DNA from: Raphanus sativus
Taxonomy: Eukaryota; Streptophyta; Magnoliopsida; Brassicales; Brassicaceae
Assembly: GCF_000801105.2 (NCBI RefSeq)
Contig: NC_079512.1
Coordinates: forward strand, 33,187,848 to 33,251,847
Reading direction: 5' to 3'
Length of the DNA: 64,000 nt
In this document: positions 1-13,000 of the stretch, in pieces
Numbering within the stretch: position 1 is the stretch's first letter
Layout of the letters: each line of letters opens with the position of its first letter
Notes under the pieces: generated by a model
What the model saw: the letters and a program-made list of their open reading frames with translations, nothing else
The model's database searches: none
What the model was told of the DNA's origin: nothing
Position numbers and translations under genes: made by a program

Positions 1-1137
1 TTCTTGATTCAAACAACACGATATCATCTAATTAACGCAAGTGCAAGTTGATGGATATAAAAAAAAAATCCATCAAAATAAGAGACAAAGCAATTGTTCT
101 AAAAGAAAAAAAGAACCCGGCAAATAACGAGTGAATCGCACTAAAATCAGGTGGGCCTACAATTTGTCTTTTCTCCACTTCTCAATTCGCACTAATAAAC
201 CCGAAAAGGCATTACGTAATAATTTCAATTTCCACACTATTATTTAAAACTAATAGTAAACATTTCAATGTGTTACAAAATTTTCCAAGACCAACTGATT
301 TTATAATAATTAAGGAATAAAGGGATATATCAAATATCATTTTGATTGGTGCATTCCCACCACGAATGTGCTGAACGTGTCGTAAAACACAGCCGTGAGA
401 CTTGACAAAGCACACTGCTTACATGAGCCAAATAATTATAATTGTGGTAATACTATCGACTAATAAATCTTTTTAGCGATAAATTACTAAGTTATTCGTT
501 TCACTCCGACATAGCTAACCGTGGTAAAAAAAAGACCACAACTAATCAGCCGTCCACAACTAATGGATCGTCTATGTCCATTCTCTTGGTTCAAGAATTG
601 AATTTCGTCATAACAATTGGTACGTAAATTTTCAAAACTCGAAATCATTATTTACTGATTTTGTAATCATTACATAACATTTTTTCGTTATTGGCTTCAT
701 CCACACGTTAACGCAAATCACTTCATGCTAAATCAATCTTTTTAAATTTTTTTATATATCACAATTCAGGATATTACACACTCAAAAGTAAAACAAATTA
801 ATCTATTGAATTATTATTAGTGAATAAAATCTTCACGAATATATTTAGAAAAAAAATCAGACAAGAATAATAATATTTTTTAAAATATCCGAGTACAGTT
901 GTATTGTGTGATATGTGAAGCAGAGAATCGGTTCCAATATATTATCCGAAATTGTTTAAATTATTTTGTTTGATTCTGCGATATTATGTAAATACACTCT
1001 GCCGATTTGACCTTTCGTCCTTCTCTATCTCTATCCCAATCCCGACACCACCGAAGAAGAAGACGAAGACGAAGAAGGGAACTCGCAGACGCAAACTTCC
1101 CCCCGGGAAAACTCTAGAAACCGTTAGTTAAAAAAAA
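1..1137. promoter_or_regulatory. NLP7 upstream region
   Basis: This is AT-rich DNA without a credible gene. The last 130 bases become pyrimidine-rich and then a GAAGAAGACGAAG-type purine tract (about 1050-1077), typical of a plant 5' UTR just before the NLP7 start codon. No clear TATA box or upstream ORF was assigned. The short minus-strand ORF at 212-415 is AT-rich and unsupported. Confidence 0.5.
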
Positions 1138-4100
1138 ATGTGCGAGCCCGATGATAATACTACCGCCAGAAACGGCGTCACACCTCCACCTACGAGGTCA
1201 AGAGAGCTTCTGATGGATGTAGACGACTTGGATCTCGACGGCTCGTGGCCTCTGGATCAGATCCCTTACTTGTCCTCGTCGAATCGCATGATATCTCCGA
1301 TTTTCGTCTCCTCTTCCTCCGAGCAGCCTTGCTCTCCTCTCTGGGCGTTCTCCGACGCCGTCGGAGGAACCGTTAACCACGGAGGAGACGATGAGAAGAT
1401 CTGCTCCGCCTCCGGTGTTCCTTCGTTTCGTCTCTCGGATTATCCTCTCTTCCTCCCTTGTCAGTAGCCTCGCCGAACTTTCAACCTTTTGTTTTCGTTC
1501 GTTCTTTCCCGATTTAGAAGACATCATTTCTGTTTTAAGCTTATACATCTTTTTTTATCGTAGACTAATAGAATCTCTGCTTATAGATTGAACAGTGATT
1601 TGGTTGATTGATTTGATTTGATTTGATTTGGCGTTTGACTTTGTTCTGCGCTGAATTTTTTTGGTTTCTGAAGGTGTTAATAAGTCTTTATTGAAACTTG
1701 CAGACTCTTCTTCACCATCAGTGACAGTGGCTGAGAACACCACAGAGAAGCATAACGGTTTCCAGTTTCCTTCTCCGTTGATGAGCCTAGTCCCGCCGGA
1801 GAACACAGACAACTACTGCGTGATCAAAGAGAGGATGACTCAGGCGCTTCGCTACTTCAAAGAATCAACCGAGCAACACGTCTTGGCTCAGGTGTGGGCT
1901 CCTGTGAGAAAGAATGGTCGTGATTTGCTGACGACTTTGGGTCAACCTTTTGTTCTTAATCCTAACGGTAACGGGCTTAATCAATACAGGATGATCTCTC
2001 TCACCTATATGTTTTCTGTGGATAGTGAGAGTGACTTTGAGCTCGGTCTCCCCGGTCGGGTTTTCCGTCAGAAACTGCCCGAGTGGACTCCCAATGTCCA
2101 GTACTATTCCAGCAAAGAATTCTCCCGGCTTGACCACGCCTTGCACTACAACGTGCGTGGCACGCTGGCCTTGCCTGTCTTTAATCCCTCTGGTGAGTCA
2201 TGCATAGGGGTTGTGGAACTTATCATGACCTCGGAGAAGATTCACTATGCACCCGAAGTGGACAGAGTTTGCAAAGCCCTCGAGGTTTGGTTCTCTTTGC
2301 TTCCTCGGCCTTGCTCTGTTTTATCCTTTATCTGAATTGTTTTAAAGAACTTTTTGTGGATGGACTTCAGTTTAACAAGATTTGGTCATTTTGGCAGGCT
2401 GTAAATCTGAAAAGCTCAGAGATACTTGATCACCAGACCACTCAGGTTAGCCACAAGTATTACTTTGTCATTTGATGGGTCATTGGGTTCTCACTGTTTT
2501 CGGTTGACTTTGTATTCGCAGATATGCAATGAGAGTCGCCAAAACGCACTTGCCGAGATTCTGGAAGTGCTGACAGTTGTATGCGAGACCCATAACTTGC
2601 CTCTGGCTCAGACTTGGGTTCCATGCCAGCATGGGAGCGTTCTTGCCAATGGTGGCGGTCTAAAGAAAAACTGCACCAGTTTTGACGGTAGCTGCATGGG
2701 CCAAGTTTGCATGTCCACAACCGACATGGCGTGCTATGTCGTGGATGCTCATGTCTGGGGTTTTAGAGATGCATGTCTTGAACACCATCTCCAGAAAGGA
2801 CAGGGAGTTGCTGGACGAGCTTTTCTCAATGGTGGCTCGTGTTTCTGCAGAGACATCACCAAGTTCTGCAAAACGCAGTACCCGCTGGTCCATTACGCGC
2901 TCATGTTTAAGTTAACCACTTGTTTCGCAATCTCTCTCCAGAGCTCTTACACAGGCGACGACAGTTACATTCTTGAATTCTTTCTTCCCTCTAGTATAAC
3001 AGACAACCAAGAGCAAGATTCGCTGCTGGGTTCTCTTTTGGTGACAATGAAAGAACATTTCCAGAGTCTGAGGGTTGCATCTGGGGTTGACTTTGGTGAA
3101 GATGACGACAAATTGTCCTTCGAGATCATCGAAGCATTGCCGGACAAGAAGATTCATTCACAAATAGAATCCATTCGAGTTCCCTTTTCTGGTTTCAAGT
3201 CAAACGCGACTGAGACGCTGTTAATTCCTCAACCTGCGGTTCCGTCGTCTGATCACGTGAACGGCAAAACCAACGTGGCCCCTGTAAACGGTGTGGTTAA
3301 GGAGAAGAAGAAAACAGAGAAAAAGCGTGGGAAGACTGAGAAAACTATCAGTCTGGATGTACTTCAGCAGTATTTCACCGGAAGTCTCAAAGACGCTGCA
3401 AAGAGCCTAGGAGGTAACTAATATGTACATTTTCGTGTTGTGGTTAGTTACTTGCTAGGAATATTTTAATAAAAATCTATTGTTGTTGTTGTTGTTGTCT
3501 CAGTTTGCCCGACGACAATGAAGCGAATTTGCAGACAACACGGAATCTCGCGGTGGCCATCGAGAAAGATCAAGAAAGTGAATCGCTCAATCACAAAGCT
3601 GAAACGCGTCATCGAATCTGTTCAATGTACTGATGGAGGCCTCGACTTGACTTCCATGGCCGTTAGCTCCATTCCTTGGACACACGGTCAAACAGCAGCG
3701 CAGCAACTAAACTCACCCAGCGGTTCCAAACCACCCGAGCTACCAACCACCAACAATTCACCTAACCACTGGTCAAATGAACACAGTCCTCCCGAGCCAA
3801 ACGGTTCGCCTGAGTTACCAAGCAATGGTCATAAGCGGTCACGGACGGCGGATGAGAGCGCTGGGACCCCGACATCTCACGGTTCATGTGACGGTAACGG
3901 TAACCAATTAGATGAAACAAAAGTCCCAAGCCAAGATCCGCTGTTCACAGTGGGTGGAGGACCACCGGGGCTATTCTTTCCACCTTATTCTAGAGATCAT
4001 GACGTATCCGCAGCATCTTTCGCAATGCCAAACAGGCTTCTTGGTACTATAGACCATTTCCGAGGAATGCCCATTGAAGACGCTGGAAGTTCAAAAGATC

Positions 4101-4552
4101 TGAGGAATCTCTGCTCTACTGCAGCATTTGAAGATAAGTTTCCAGACTCGAACTGGATGAACAATGATAATAACAGCAACAACAACATGTACGTTCCTCC
4201 AAAGGAAGAGGAAGTGGCAAATATTACACGGGAACCACCATCAGAGTCAGAAATGAGGACGGTAACCATAAAAGCAAGTTACAAAGAAGACATAATACGG
4301 TTCAGAATACCCTCAGGTTCTGGTATAACGGAACTGAAGGATGAAGTGGCGAAGAGGCTGAGAATTGACGCAGGTACGTTTGATATCAAGTATCTTGACG
4401 ATGATAATGAATGGGTTTTGATAGCTTGTGATGCTGATCTTCAAGAATGTCTCGAGATCCCTAGATCCTCCCGTACTAATATAGTACGGCTCCTGGTTCA
4501 TGATGTAACAGCGAACCTCGGGAGCTCCTGCGAGAGCACAGGAGAATTGTAA
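1138..4552 (+). CDS. NLP7: NIN-like protein 7, nitrate-sensing RWP-RK transcription factor
   Basis: Exons that keep frame: 1138-1459, 1704-2284, 2398-2445, 2522-3413 and 3504-4552, giving 963 aa against 959 in Arabidopsis NLP7 (AT4G24020). The N-terminal GAF-like region covers about residues 130-300. The RWP-RK DNA-binding domain lies at about 590-650, with RWPSRK at 631-636 encoded across the intron 4 junction. A PB1 domain follows at about 864-949. Known of the family: NLP7 binds nitrate-responsive elements, is retained in the nucleus on nitrate, and is phosphorylated at Arabidopsis Ser205. The matching serine here is Ser206 in a RMISLTYMF context. The start MCEPDD matches Arabidopsis. Exon 1 ends at a GT inside a readable frame, so an unspliced reading would stop early at 1467. 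The gene looks intact. Recognition is from memory of the sequence; NLP6 is a less likely alternative. Confidence 0.96.
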
Positions 4553-5252
4553 ATAGTTTTTTTTTTACTGTTTAGGGTTGTTTGTTTTTGTTTTTTTCTA
4601 TTGTTCTTGGGTGAGGAACAAGCAAAAGAATGTGTATGGGGGACAAAGGTGTAAGAAAAAAAAAACATTTGTTTGTAACTGTAAGTGGGAGAGTGAAGTT
4701 AGAAGTCAATTGTATTTGGAAACTAATTCCACACATGTTTTTTTGTATTTTAATTTTGAAAAATGAAGAAAAATGAACAAAATCAAATTCTTGCATATGT
4801 TGAAGGTTTCTACTTTCGATAGATTCAGAATCAAGCCAATTTGTTAGACACTCTCAACTGCAGTTAAAAGTATCTTCAATCCTTTTTTTACCAATATATA
4901 TTATCCAGTTTAGCACCAGTGTGAATTTGTATAGCTAAAAACTTTTGAATTACCTAATAGAACTATAAAGATATATGTTCAAGATCCGGTAAAAAGAGGT
5001 TTACAAGGGTTAAATTTTGCATAGTTTGGAATTCATGTACTGGCCTAGTGATCTAAAATCTTCTAACCATTCAAAAAGAACACTACTTCTAAGTTCTAAC
5101 CAAGGTCAAAGAAGCATGAAGAAATATAATTCTCAATTTGGCCTAAATTCAGATTTGTAAATTATCCCGTCCCACTGCTGGTCTTAGTTAGTATAGCAGC
5201 ATAGCTGGAAGACCAAATATGACTACAAAAAGGTTAAAATGAAAAACAAAAT
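4553..5252. other. Intergenic: NLP7 3' UTR and tRNA flank
   Basis: AT-rich 3' flank of NLP7, with T-rich runs just after the stop and no coding signal beyond short chance ORFs. The A-run on the plus strand at about 5242-5250 is a T-run on the minus strand directly after the tRNA gene, as expected for an RNA polymerase III terminator. Confidence 0.5.
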
Positions 5253-5323
5253 TGCGCATCCAGGGAATCGAACCCTGGTCAGTACCGTGGGAGGGTACTA
5301 TGATACCACTACACCAGATGCGC
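5253..5323 (-). tRNA. tRNA-Gly (anticodon CCC)
   Basis: Reading the minus strand from 5323 gives a 71-nt cloverleaf. The acceptor stem GCGCATC pairs with GATGCGC and the discriminator base is A. The D arm contains GTGTAGTGGTATCAT. The anticodon stem GTACC pairs with GGTAC around the 7-base loop CTCCCAC, placing CCC at positions 34-36. The T arm is CCAGG-GTTCGAT-CCTGG, with the internal B box GGTTCGATTCC. There is no intron. It decodes GGG glycine codons. A minus-strand T-run follows at about 5250-5242 as a Pol III terminator. Confidence 0.96.
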
Positions 5324-5518
5324 TTGTTTGATAGTTTCCCAGACTAACTCCTTGTATCTGTAACATTAATTCGCTTACTCGTCAAACGCCTGGCCTTTGG
5401 CATTTACGTTTCTTCAAAATCAAACAAACAACCCCAAATCTCTTCCCCTCTAATAATCGAATTCGATCCACAACCACCACCGATCTTCTTCTAAAACCCT
5501 AATCAGATCGGTTAGGTC

Positions 5519-6067
5519 ATGGACAAAAGTACCAGCATAAGCACCAACGTTAGCAGCACGACAACTTCCATGGAGAAGATCGATCAGGCAGCGAGCTGGA
5601 TCAGCGCCACAATCATCTCCGCTTTCTTCGCCTCCCTCGAGCGCTGCTCCTGCGTCAATCTCTCTACTTCCCATGACGACGATGACGAAGAATCCTACCA
5701 CCGTCCCCTTGCTCTCTCCGCCGCTCCTCATTCCAACGACACCGTTTGGCTCCCTGTTGACCTCTCTCTCTCTCTCTCTCTCTCTCTGGTAATAAAAAAA
5801 TCCTATCGTGTGCGTGTGTATGTGTTGCTTCCTCTGGTAATCGATAAGTACGCATTACATGTAACAATGCTACTGGATGGATATTTCAGACCCTTTTGGA
5901 TTGTAAATGTCAGACTCGGGAACTTGTTTTGTTCTTTTTGGTTTTGTGATGCTTCTCATGTGCTTTGTCTGTTTGTAGTGAAGATCATTCGTTTTGAAGT
6001 TTCTTTCGTTAATGGGACCAATCTGACTTCCAAGTATTTAAAACCAGAACAAGTTCAGTTTGTTTAG
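5519..6067 (+). CDS. Small unknown protein, AT4G24026-like; 3' end uncertain
   Basis: The first 80 or so codons look genuine: a Ser/Thr-rich start, then MEKIDQAASWISA, FFASLERCSCVNL, an acidic DDDDEE run and TVWLPVDL. Codon use is balanced, and the position between NLP7 and TRE1 matches a small Arabidopsis gene of unknown function (AT4G24026, from memory). The frame then runs into a (CT)n microsatellite at about 5761-5788, giving repeated Leu-Ser, followed by hydrophobic AT-rich sequence that looks like read-through. The true protein may end or splice near the GT at about 5790. I cannot place a second exon, so the full open frame is given. Function is unknown; no signal peptide or enzyme motif is seen. 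Confidence 0.5.
   Translation: MDKSTSISTNVSSTTTSMEKIDQAASWISATIISAFFASLERCSCVNLSTSHDDDDEESYHRPLALSAAPHSNDTVWLPVDLSLSLSLSLVIKKSYRVRVYVLLPLVIDKYALHVTMLLDGYFRPFWIVNVRLGNLFCSFWFCDASHVLCLFVVKIIRFEVSFVNGTNLTSKYLKPEQVQFV
5761..5788. repeat. (CT)n microsatellite
   Basis: About fourteen CT units lie inside the open frame of the small gene at 5519 and encode alternating Leu-Ser if translated. It marks where conserved coding sequence appears to stop. Confidence 0.9.
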
Positions 6068-7050
6068 TGCAACTGATAACCAGACAGAGATCTGACACTT
6101 GGACATCAACTACTTCCAAATAACACCCCGTGTGTGTGTGTGGTATTTGGTGCGGAATTCAATGCGGTCAGAGTAAATGTCGTGTTTAACTTGAACTACT
6201 CATTATTTTGTTTGCTTTAAGCTAGATTCCAAGGATTCTCTCATTTTGAGACGATATTGTTTAAACGTCTTTGTCATATAAAAACATAAGTATTATTGGA
6301 CCATCCACCGAGTCACACTCGAACCTTTTTTTTTTTACTTTTAATTTCGCTTGGGATCCAAACAAAGTTCATCGGTGGATTAGGTTGTTTTGTTCTTTGA
6401 GTTTCTTGAAATGGGTCTCTGAGGGTTTACACCAATTGCTAAGGAAGCAATATGTTGAATCAACCAACAATGACTCTCAAGGATGTTTTGGGTGCCGTAT
6501 CATTTCGTTTTAGGGTGTAGGGAGTAAAAGATAACATAATCTACTCTTTGTTGTTAGAGTGCATTTGAGTGGGAATATTGTTATAAAGTTACATCATTTG
6601 TTTGTATCAAGGAAAAGTTTAAATTTATGGACGGTTTGGCATGCTTCCTCTAGTCAAGAAATAAAAGTAACCTGCTGGCTCCTATGATGTGTATGACTTG
6701 ACTATAAGCTAAACAATAATTAATAAGTAAGGCCACCAACAACTTTCTTAGGTGTGTCACTTTACCTCCCGTGATTACTTCTTAAAAAAGCGAGTTTAGC
6801 TTTGTTTCTTACTTTATAAAAAAATCACGTATTTTTAGAAATTGTTTTGCTGATAGGTTCGTATTGAATTTGATCTCTTTGGATAATTGAGCGTATTGTT
6901 AGAAAGAAAACCAAATCGTTCTCGTCCTGAAACAACCAATCAGAATGATCCATCTGTATGCCTTATTGGTATATATATTTCTAAAACAAGCTCTTGTTTC
7001 TTTTTCTGTATGCCTTATTCCCAAAACAGTCAAACTTCATATCTTTGGCA
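6068..7050. promoter_or_regulatory. Intergenic and TRE1 upstream region
   Basis: AT-rich DNA with no supported gene. The ORF at 6271-6513 has no recognisable features. A candidate TATA-like stretch (TATATATATT) lies at about 6970, some 80 bases before the TRE1 start. Confidence 0.4.
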
Positions 7051-10000
7051 ATGAATTCGCACAGACCTAATCCTAGTCCAATCTCTACACTCTTCTCTTC
7101 ATCTCCTTACAAATTCTTTCTCTCTTTCCCTCCTCTCCTTGCTACCTCCATTAACCGCAAACGACAACGTTTCACCTCTCTCTTCTTGTTGTTATTCCTC
7201 TTCCTCTGTTTGTCTTTTGCTACTTCCATGGCAGTCTCAGATTCAGACTCAGGTCCTGTTGTTCACACGACCCCACTTGTCACCTTCCTCCAGCGCCTGC
7301 AACTCACGGCGATCCGATCATGCCCCAAGAAACCTGACCCGAAAGTCTACATCGACCTATCTCTCAAGCTCCCTCACGATCTCTCCACCGTTGAATCCGT
7401 CTTCGACGATCTCACGGCCGGGTCACGTGACATGTCGGTGCCAGTGGAGAAGCTCAAAAAGTTCGTTAACGAATACTTCGACCCCGCAGGGAAGGATCTG
7501 GTGCACCACGAGCCAGAAGACTTCGTCTCTGATCCCACCGAGTTTCTCCTCAACGTGGAGAACAAGCAAGTCAGAGTATGGGCGCGTGAGGTGCACTGCC
7601 TGTGGAAAACCCTGAGCGGCAGAGTCTCTGACGCCGTGATAGAGTCACCTGACAGGCACACGCTTCTCCCGTTGCCGGAACCGGTTATCATTCCCGGTTC
7701 GAGATTCAGAGAGGTCTATTACTGGGATTCTTACTGGGTCATCAAGTTAGTAGTGTTCATCAACTTTTTCAAACTATTGTTTTTTTTTACTTTCTATAAT
7801 TAATTCTTCAACTCGTTTTTTTTTATATTCCGTGTTGACTACGGAACACGAGCTCACGTGTCGATGTCATGTTATGTTGTGCTTTTTGCACGTGTAGAGG
7901 ACTTTTGACGAGTAAAATGTTCACTACGGCACAAGGTTTAGTGACGAACCTGATGTCACTCGTGGAGACTTATGGTTACGTTCTGAACGGCGCTAGAGCT
8001 TATTACACTAACCGAAGGTAAACCAAAGTCCATAATCATCGTTACATGTTATTTGACAGAGAGTAAAAAAAGTTAATATTTTTATTTGTTTTTAAGCCAA
8101 CCACCTCTACTGAGCTCAATGGTTTATGAGATTTATAAAGTCACCAAAGATGAGGAACTTGTGATGAAAGCTATCCCTGTGCTTCTCAAAGAATACGAGT
8201 TCTGGAACTCAGGTTAGTTTTTTTTAGTTGAGTTACATAATGCTATGGAGTGTTCTTATATTTAATGTTGGTTATATTATTTCTTTTAATTTTGTAGGAA
8301 AACATAAGGTGGTTATTCGAGACGCTAGTGGCAATGATCACATTTTAAGCCGTTACTACGCCATGTGGAACATGCCCAGACCTGAATCCTCTGTTTTCGT
8401 ATGTTTCTTGACTCATTACCGCAAGTAAACTGTTCTTTTTTCTAACTGGGAAAAAGATATTGTGACTCTCTCTCTCTCGCTCACAGGATCAAGAATCAGC
8501 TTCGGGGTTTTCCAGTACGTTGGAGAAACAAAGGTTCCATCGAGATATAGCTACGGCTGCTGAATCAGGATGCGACTTCAGCACGCGATGGATGAGGTCA
8601 AATTAATTATCAAAGAAAACTGCGACTAGATTCGTTTATGTTTCTGTCACTCTTAATTTATCTCACATATCATCTGTGCAGACATCCTCCTAATTTCACA
8701 ACGATGGCTACAACATCAGTTGTTCCTGTTGATCTAAATGTCTTTCTTCTCAAGGTTTTGTTTACTGATCACTTTAGATCTCTATTCATTATGGTTCAAG
8801 ATTGTACATGACTATGCTTGAGCCTTGTACTGATCTTCTATTCTCCCCTTAGATGGAACTCGATATAGCGTTTATGATGGAGATTGCTGGCGACAAAAAC
8901 GGTTCAGAGCGTTTTGTGAAAGCGTCAGAAGCAAGAAAGAAAGCGTTTGAGATCGTGTTTTGGAACGAAAAAGCAGGGCAGTGGCTAGATTACTGGCTTT
9001 CCTCTAATGGTGATGTAAGTTAAAGAATCTTTTAGTTACGTTATCGGATTTGTAATCTTGTTCAAGCATTGAGAACGCGTTTGTGTCTTCAGGAGCCTGA
9101 GACATGGAAAGCTGAGAACCAAAACAACAACGTGTTTGCATCTAACTTCGCCCCTATTTGGATTAGTTCCTTCCATTCTGGTAAAACTATGTCTAACTGT
9201 TTATAACACAGAGCCGGTCTTGGGTATAATAGTAAATTGAAACATTTACATATGACCTCGAAATTTTAATATATATAATTTATACAAACATAAGTTCTCA
9301 AAATTGTTTTAATTTTTTTTTAACTAAAATTTCTAATAAATTGTCTATATCCTCCAAAATCTTAAAACTGGCTATGTGCACACATGTACCTAAAGATAGT
9401 ATATGAACGTATTATCTTGTAACATGTAGATGAAAATTTTGTCAAGAAAGTTGTGAAGGCTCTTGAAAACTCAGGACTCATCGCTCCCGCTGGAATCCTA
9501 ACCTCTTTGACAAACTCGGGACAACAATGGTAAATGAAATTACTTGTGGTTCAAGTTTCACTTTGATTATTCTTTAAATTTTTTGATGAACCATTTTGAA
9601 CGTTCGATGTATAACAGGGACGCTCCTAATGGATGGGCACCGCAACAAGAGATGATTGTCACAGGACTCGCGAGATCTGATCTAAAGGAAGCTAAAGTGA
9701 TGGCAGAGGAGATTGCAAGGAGGTGGATAAGAAGCAGCTATCGTGCATACAAGACAAGTGGGACTATTCATGAGAAGCTCGATGTTTCAGAGATTGGTGA
9801 ATATGGTGGTGGAGGAGAATATAAGCCACAGGTAAAACATTTTGATTTTTGAGCTCTCTTCTTCAACTTCTTTGTGGTTAGTGAGCTATTAGGGGGTCGA
9901 AAATTCACAAACAGATATGATGTTTTGAGGGCATGAGTTTTGAACTTTGTTGGTTTTTATCTTTGCAGACGGGATTTGGATGGTCAAATGGAGTTATATT

Positions 10001-10055
10001 AACATTCTTGGAGGAGTTTGGATGGCCCTCTGACCTGAGCATTATTGAACCGTAG
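7051..10055 (+). CDS. TRE1: Trehalase, GH37
   Basis: Eleven exons keep frame: 7051-7745, 7898-8017, 8097-8212, 8298-8398, 8487-8596, 8682-8754, 8853-9014, 9093-9180, 9430-9529, 9618-9831 and 9969-10055, giving 621 aa. It hydrolyses trehalose to two glucoses. GH37 signature 1 is seen as [15 protein letters not shown] at about 215-229. The catalytic acid region is [10 protein letters not shown], signature 2 is [10 protein letters not shown] across the intron 9 junction, and the second acidic region is HEKLDV near the C terminus. A basic N terminus followed by a hydrophobic run ([12 protein letters not shown]) fits the single membrane anchor known for plant trehalase, with the catalytic domain outside the cell. 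The ATG at 7051 is chosen over 6994 because it aligns with the Arabidopsis N terminus. Intron 8 holds a short repeat-derived insert. The gene appears intact and orthologous to AT4G24040. Confidence 0.95.
9205..9378. mobile_element. Possible small hAT-like relic in TRE1 intron 8
   Basis: The interval starts with CAGAGCCGGTCTTGG and ends with CTTAAAACTGGCTATG, an imperfect terminal inverted repeat around AT-rich sequence. Such GCCGG-ended elements are common in Brassica. No clean target duplication could be assigned, so this is tentative. Confidence 0.3.
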
Positions 10056-13000
10056 ATTTCCTACTTTTGTATTAAACATTAAATAAAGGAGTTACTTCAA
10101 AGTTTGTAATTTTATCAAAAACTTTATAATAGTGGAAATTTAATCGAGTTTCCTTTTTGGGTGGATTTTGGGGATTTTAAAGGTTTTCATCTACATGTTC
10201 ACATACATGTACCTAAGATAGTATTATGAACGTATTATCTTAAAGCCATGTTCACATACCTACTAAATCGAGAGCAGACTAAAGCAATTCACATTATGAT
10301 TATAACTAAGGAAGCTAACACTTAATTTGGTGTTACATGAGTTGTTCTGTTGTTTTTTTTTTTTTTTTGAAACCGAGTTGTTCTGTTGTTGGATTGAAAT
10401 TGTGAGTGGGGGGTAAATTATTCATGCTACTTAAAAGTGATTAATGGCTTGCGTATCAAATACAGTTGGCAAACAAAAATATATTTAGTCTATGATTTTC
10501 GCTTAATCAGCACTTATTTTCTCTAAGCTGGAAAAAGGTTTATATAAGTTGGAAAAAGTTGATCATAATCAGAATCCGCGTTTGGATGAATCAGATTGTA
10601 CCCGACGAATCCTAATAGAAAAAATGAGATAATGGGTCGGTCATTTTACAAAAGGGGACAAATTAGACGGCCCTAAACTAATATTGGAATCGGGAACACA
10701 AGTTGCAATGATATTAAACTATTGGCTATGAACTTAAAATCACATTAAAAATACAGATCGGAAAAATAATGGTTAACAGATTAGATTATGACAACGGATG
10801 ATGCATAGAGAGAGAATCTTCCGGCCAAGTAGGGATTGGTTTGCTGCTGGTCAACATCCATTTTGTTTCCCAAAACCCCATGTGCACTTTCTCATTAGTC
10901 AAACTTAGAGATGTTTAAGTTTGGAAATAGAAAACCATTTAGATTCCTAAACATTTGAGTCATACTGATCTTTTCATTTCAGACATCCTTTTTCTCGGCT
11001 ATAAAAAATGTCTTTTCAATATATTCAAAGGTGAAATACGAATGATCTATGAATGTAGGAGCTGGACATTGAGTACCATTAGGTGTTGAACATTTGCATT
11101 AGCTGTTTGGCTTCCTCCCCGTGTAGATATGAGAATTGTAATGTACGGTTTCATGATTCACTAATCAAATTATCATAATGATTTAATATTAAAGCTCTAA
11201 TATCTTACTAAATCATTGCATAAGAGCACATGTAATGTAAGTGTGAAGAATGGTACGTAATCTCTTCTCCTTTATGAATATTGCATATATTCCGACTATA
11301 TATTATGTATATAAGCTAAATTCTTAAAGTTTTTAATTAATTTCTAGCAATAATTATTCAATTTATATGGTGTCAGCTTTATGTTGTATGATTGAACCAG
11401 AAATTGTCCCATGTCACCTTTTCGCTTGATGAGAAAGACGCCATTCCATTCGCTATGATGAGGAAGTTCACCTTTATCTAATTATAACAAAAGAGAAACG
11501 CATAAGCCAGAAAAGAATATTCATCATAGAATACAATAGAAAAAGTACTTTGAAATACGGTAGAATATGGGCAATTGATAACTACGCATACTATATATTC
11601 GTCATGCTAAAGTGGTGGTTTGGGACGATTATTGAAAGTGACAATAACATTGTCAAACCAAATTTTCTTTCCTGACAAATTTGTTAACTTAACTAAAGAG
11701 GTGGTTTAATGTGATTTATTTTGTTAAAAAGTGATGATATATATCTTGGTTATGTAATACATATTAATCATCGACCTTGACGAAAAGACAGTATTGATCC
11801 AAGGAAGACATGTGTATATATATGACTTCGTTGGCGCTAGCAATTTTTTCTCCGAAAAACTGATTTTCCATTATCTGTTTCCCCAGTTTTTCCTTTGTTT
11901 CAAACCGATGGTATATTATATTTGTCTATTCAGTTTCACTGAAGTTTTTCTATAACTATCATTCTACGTACCAAAAGGTTTAAATGGAACGATTACACCG
12001 AAAGCATATAACTACACAGGTTATATGACTCTTTTTCTTCTTCTTTTTTCTTGTAACTGAGGGGGTTATATGACTTCATAAAAAGTATCTATAGTATTCC
12101 TATTTGAAGTATGTTCTTGTAAATATGCTCACTCGTGAGAGTTGCATGTGAACTTTATAATTGTTTAACAAATTTTCGAACGTACCCTCAGAAAAACTTA
12201 CGAAGCTAACAATATAGATGCCTTATTTCTCAAAAAAAAATAAAAAATATATATATATATAGATGCCTTAAAAATTGTATTGGAGGTTACGGTCCTCGTA
12301 TAAGCATGATGAACACTGAATTATTCAAAAATGATTGATCGCTAAATTATTAAAAATTAAATAAATATCGGTGACCGTGTTTCAAGGCAGAGGAGGAGCG
12401 AGCCAGCACGCAGTTTGCAAACCTCACGTGCGTAAGCCTTCTTGCAAGATTCTTTCTAAATGTTTCTCATGCTACTCCTACGTTGCTACTCCTGTCGTTT
12501 TCACATTCAGTCATTCAACTACTCGCCGTCTCACTTTCGTTGCCAAGTCATTGCTAATTATTTTGTTAATCTTCTAATTATTTGTTTATTCGCATAGCAG
12601 GCTTTTAGAGTCATTATACGCTTTGACAAATCTCACTAAACTATTCAAAAAAATTGTTAGTCGGTAAATAAAAGTTGTGTAGAAGGCTAACAAGGAGTTC
12701 GTGGATTATTATGCGAAATCTAATTGGAAACCACAAGGGATCTATACCTTAACAAAATATTGATTTATATTTATATATGTTAAGTATTTTGGTTTTTCAG
12801 CTTAATTATATTTTTTCGTGAATTATAAAAGCTAGAAGAATAGAAAATAAAAATCAGATAAATTTATTAATTTTTACTAATATTATTAAATTAACATATT
12901 TAGACAAATTTATAGCAAATTGATCTAATTAAATTAATTCAAAATAATGTAAACCAATTGTATAGTTGAAATTTAAAAAAAGTATCCCGATTCCGATTTG

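Noticed and set aside
1198..1548. 116-codon minus-strand ORF opposite NLP7 exon 1
   Set aside because: It is a shadow of the plus-strand coding frame and has no recognisable domain.
12371..12577. 68-codon plus-strand ORF in the spacer after TRE1
   Set aside because: No family features or supporting context; length is within chance expectation.
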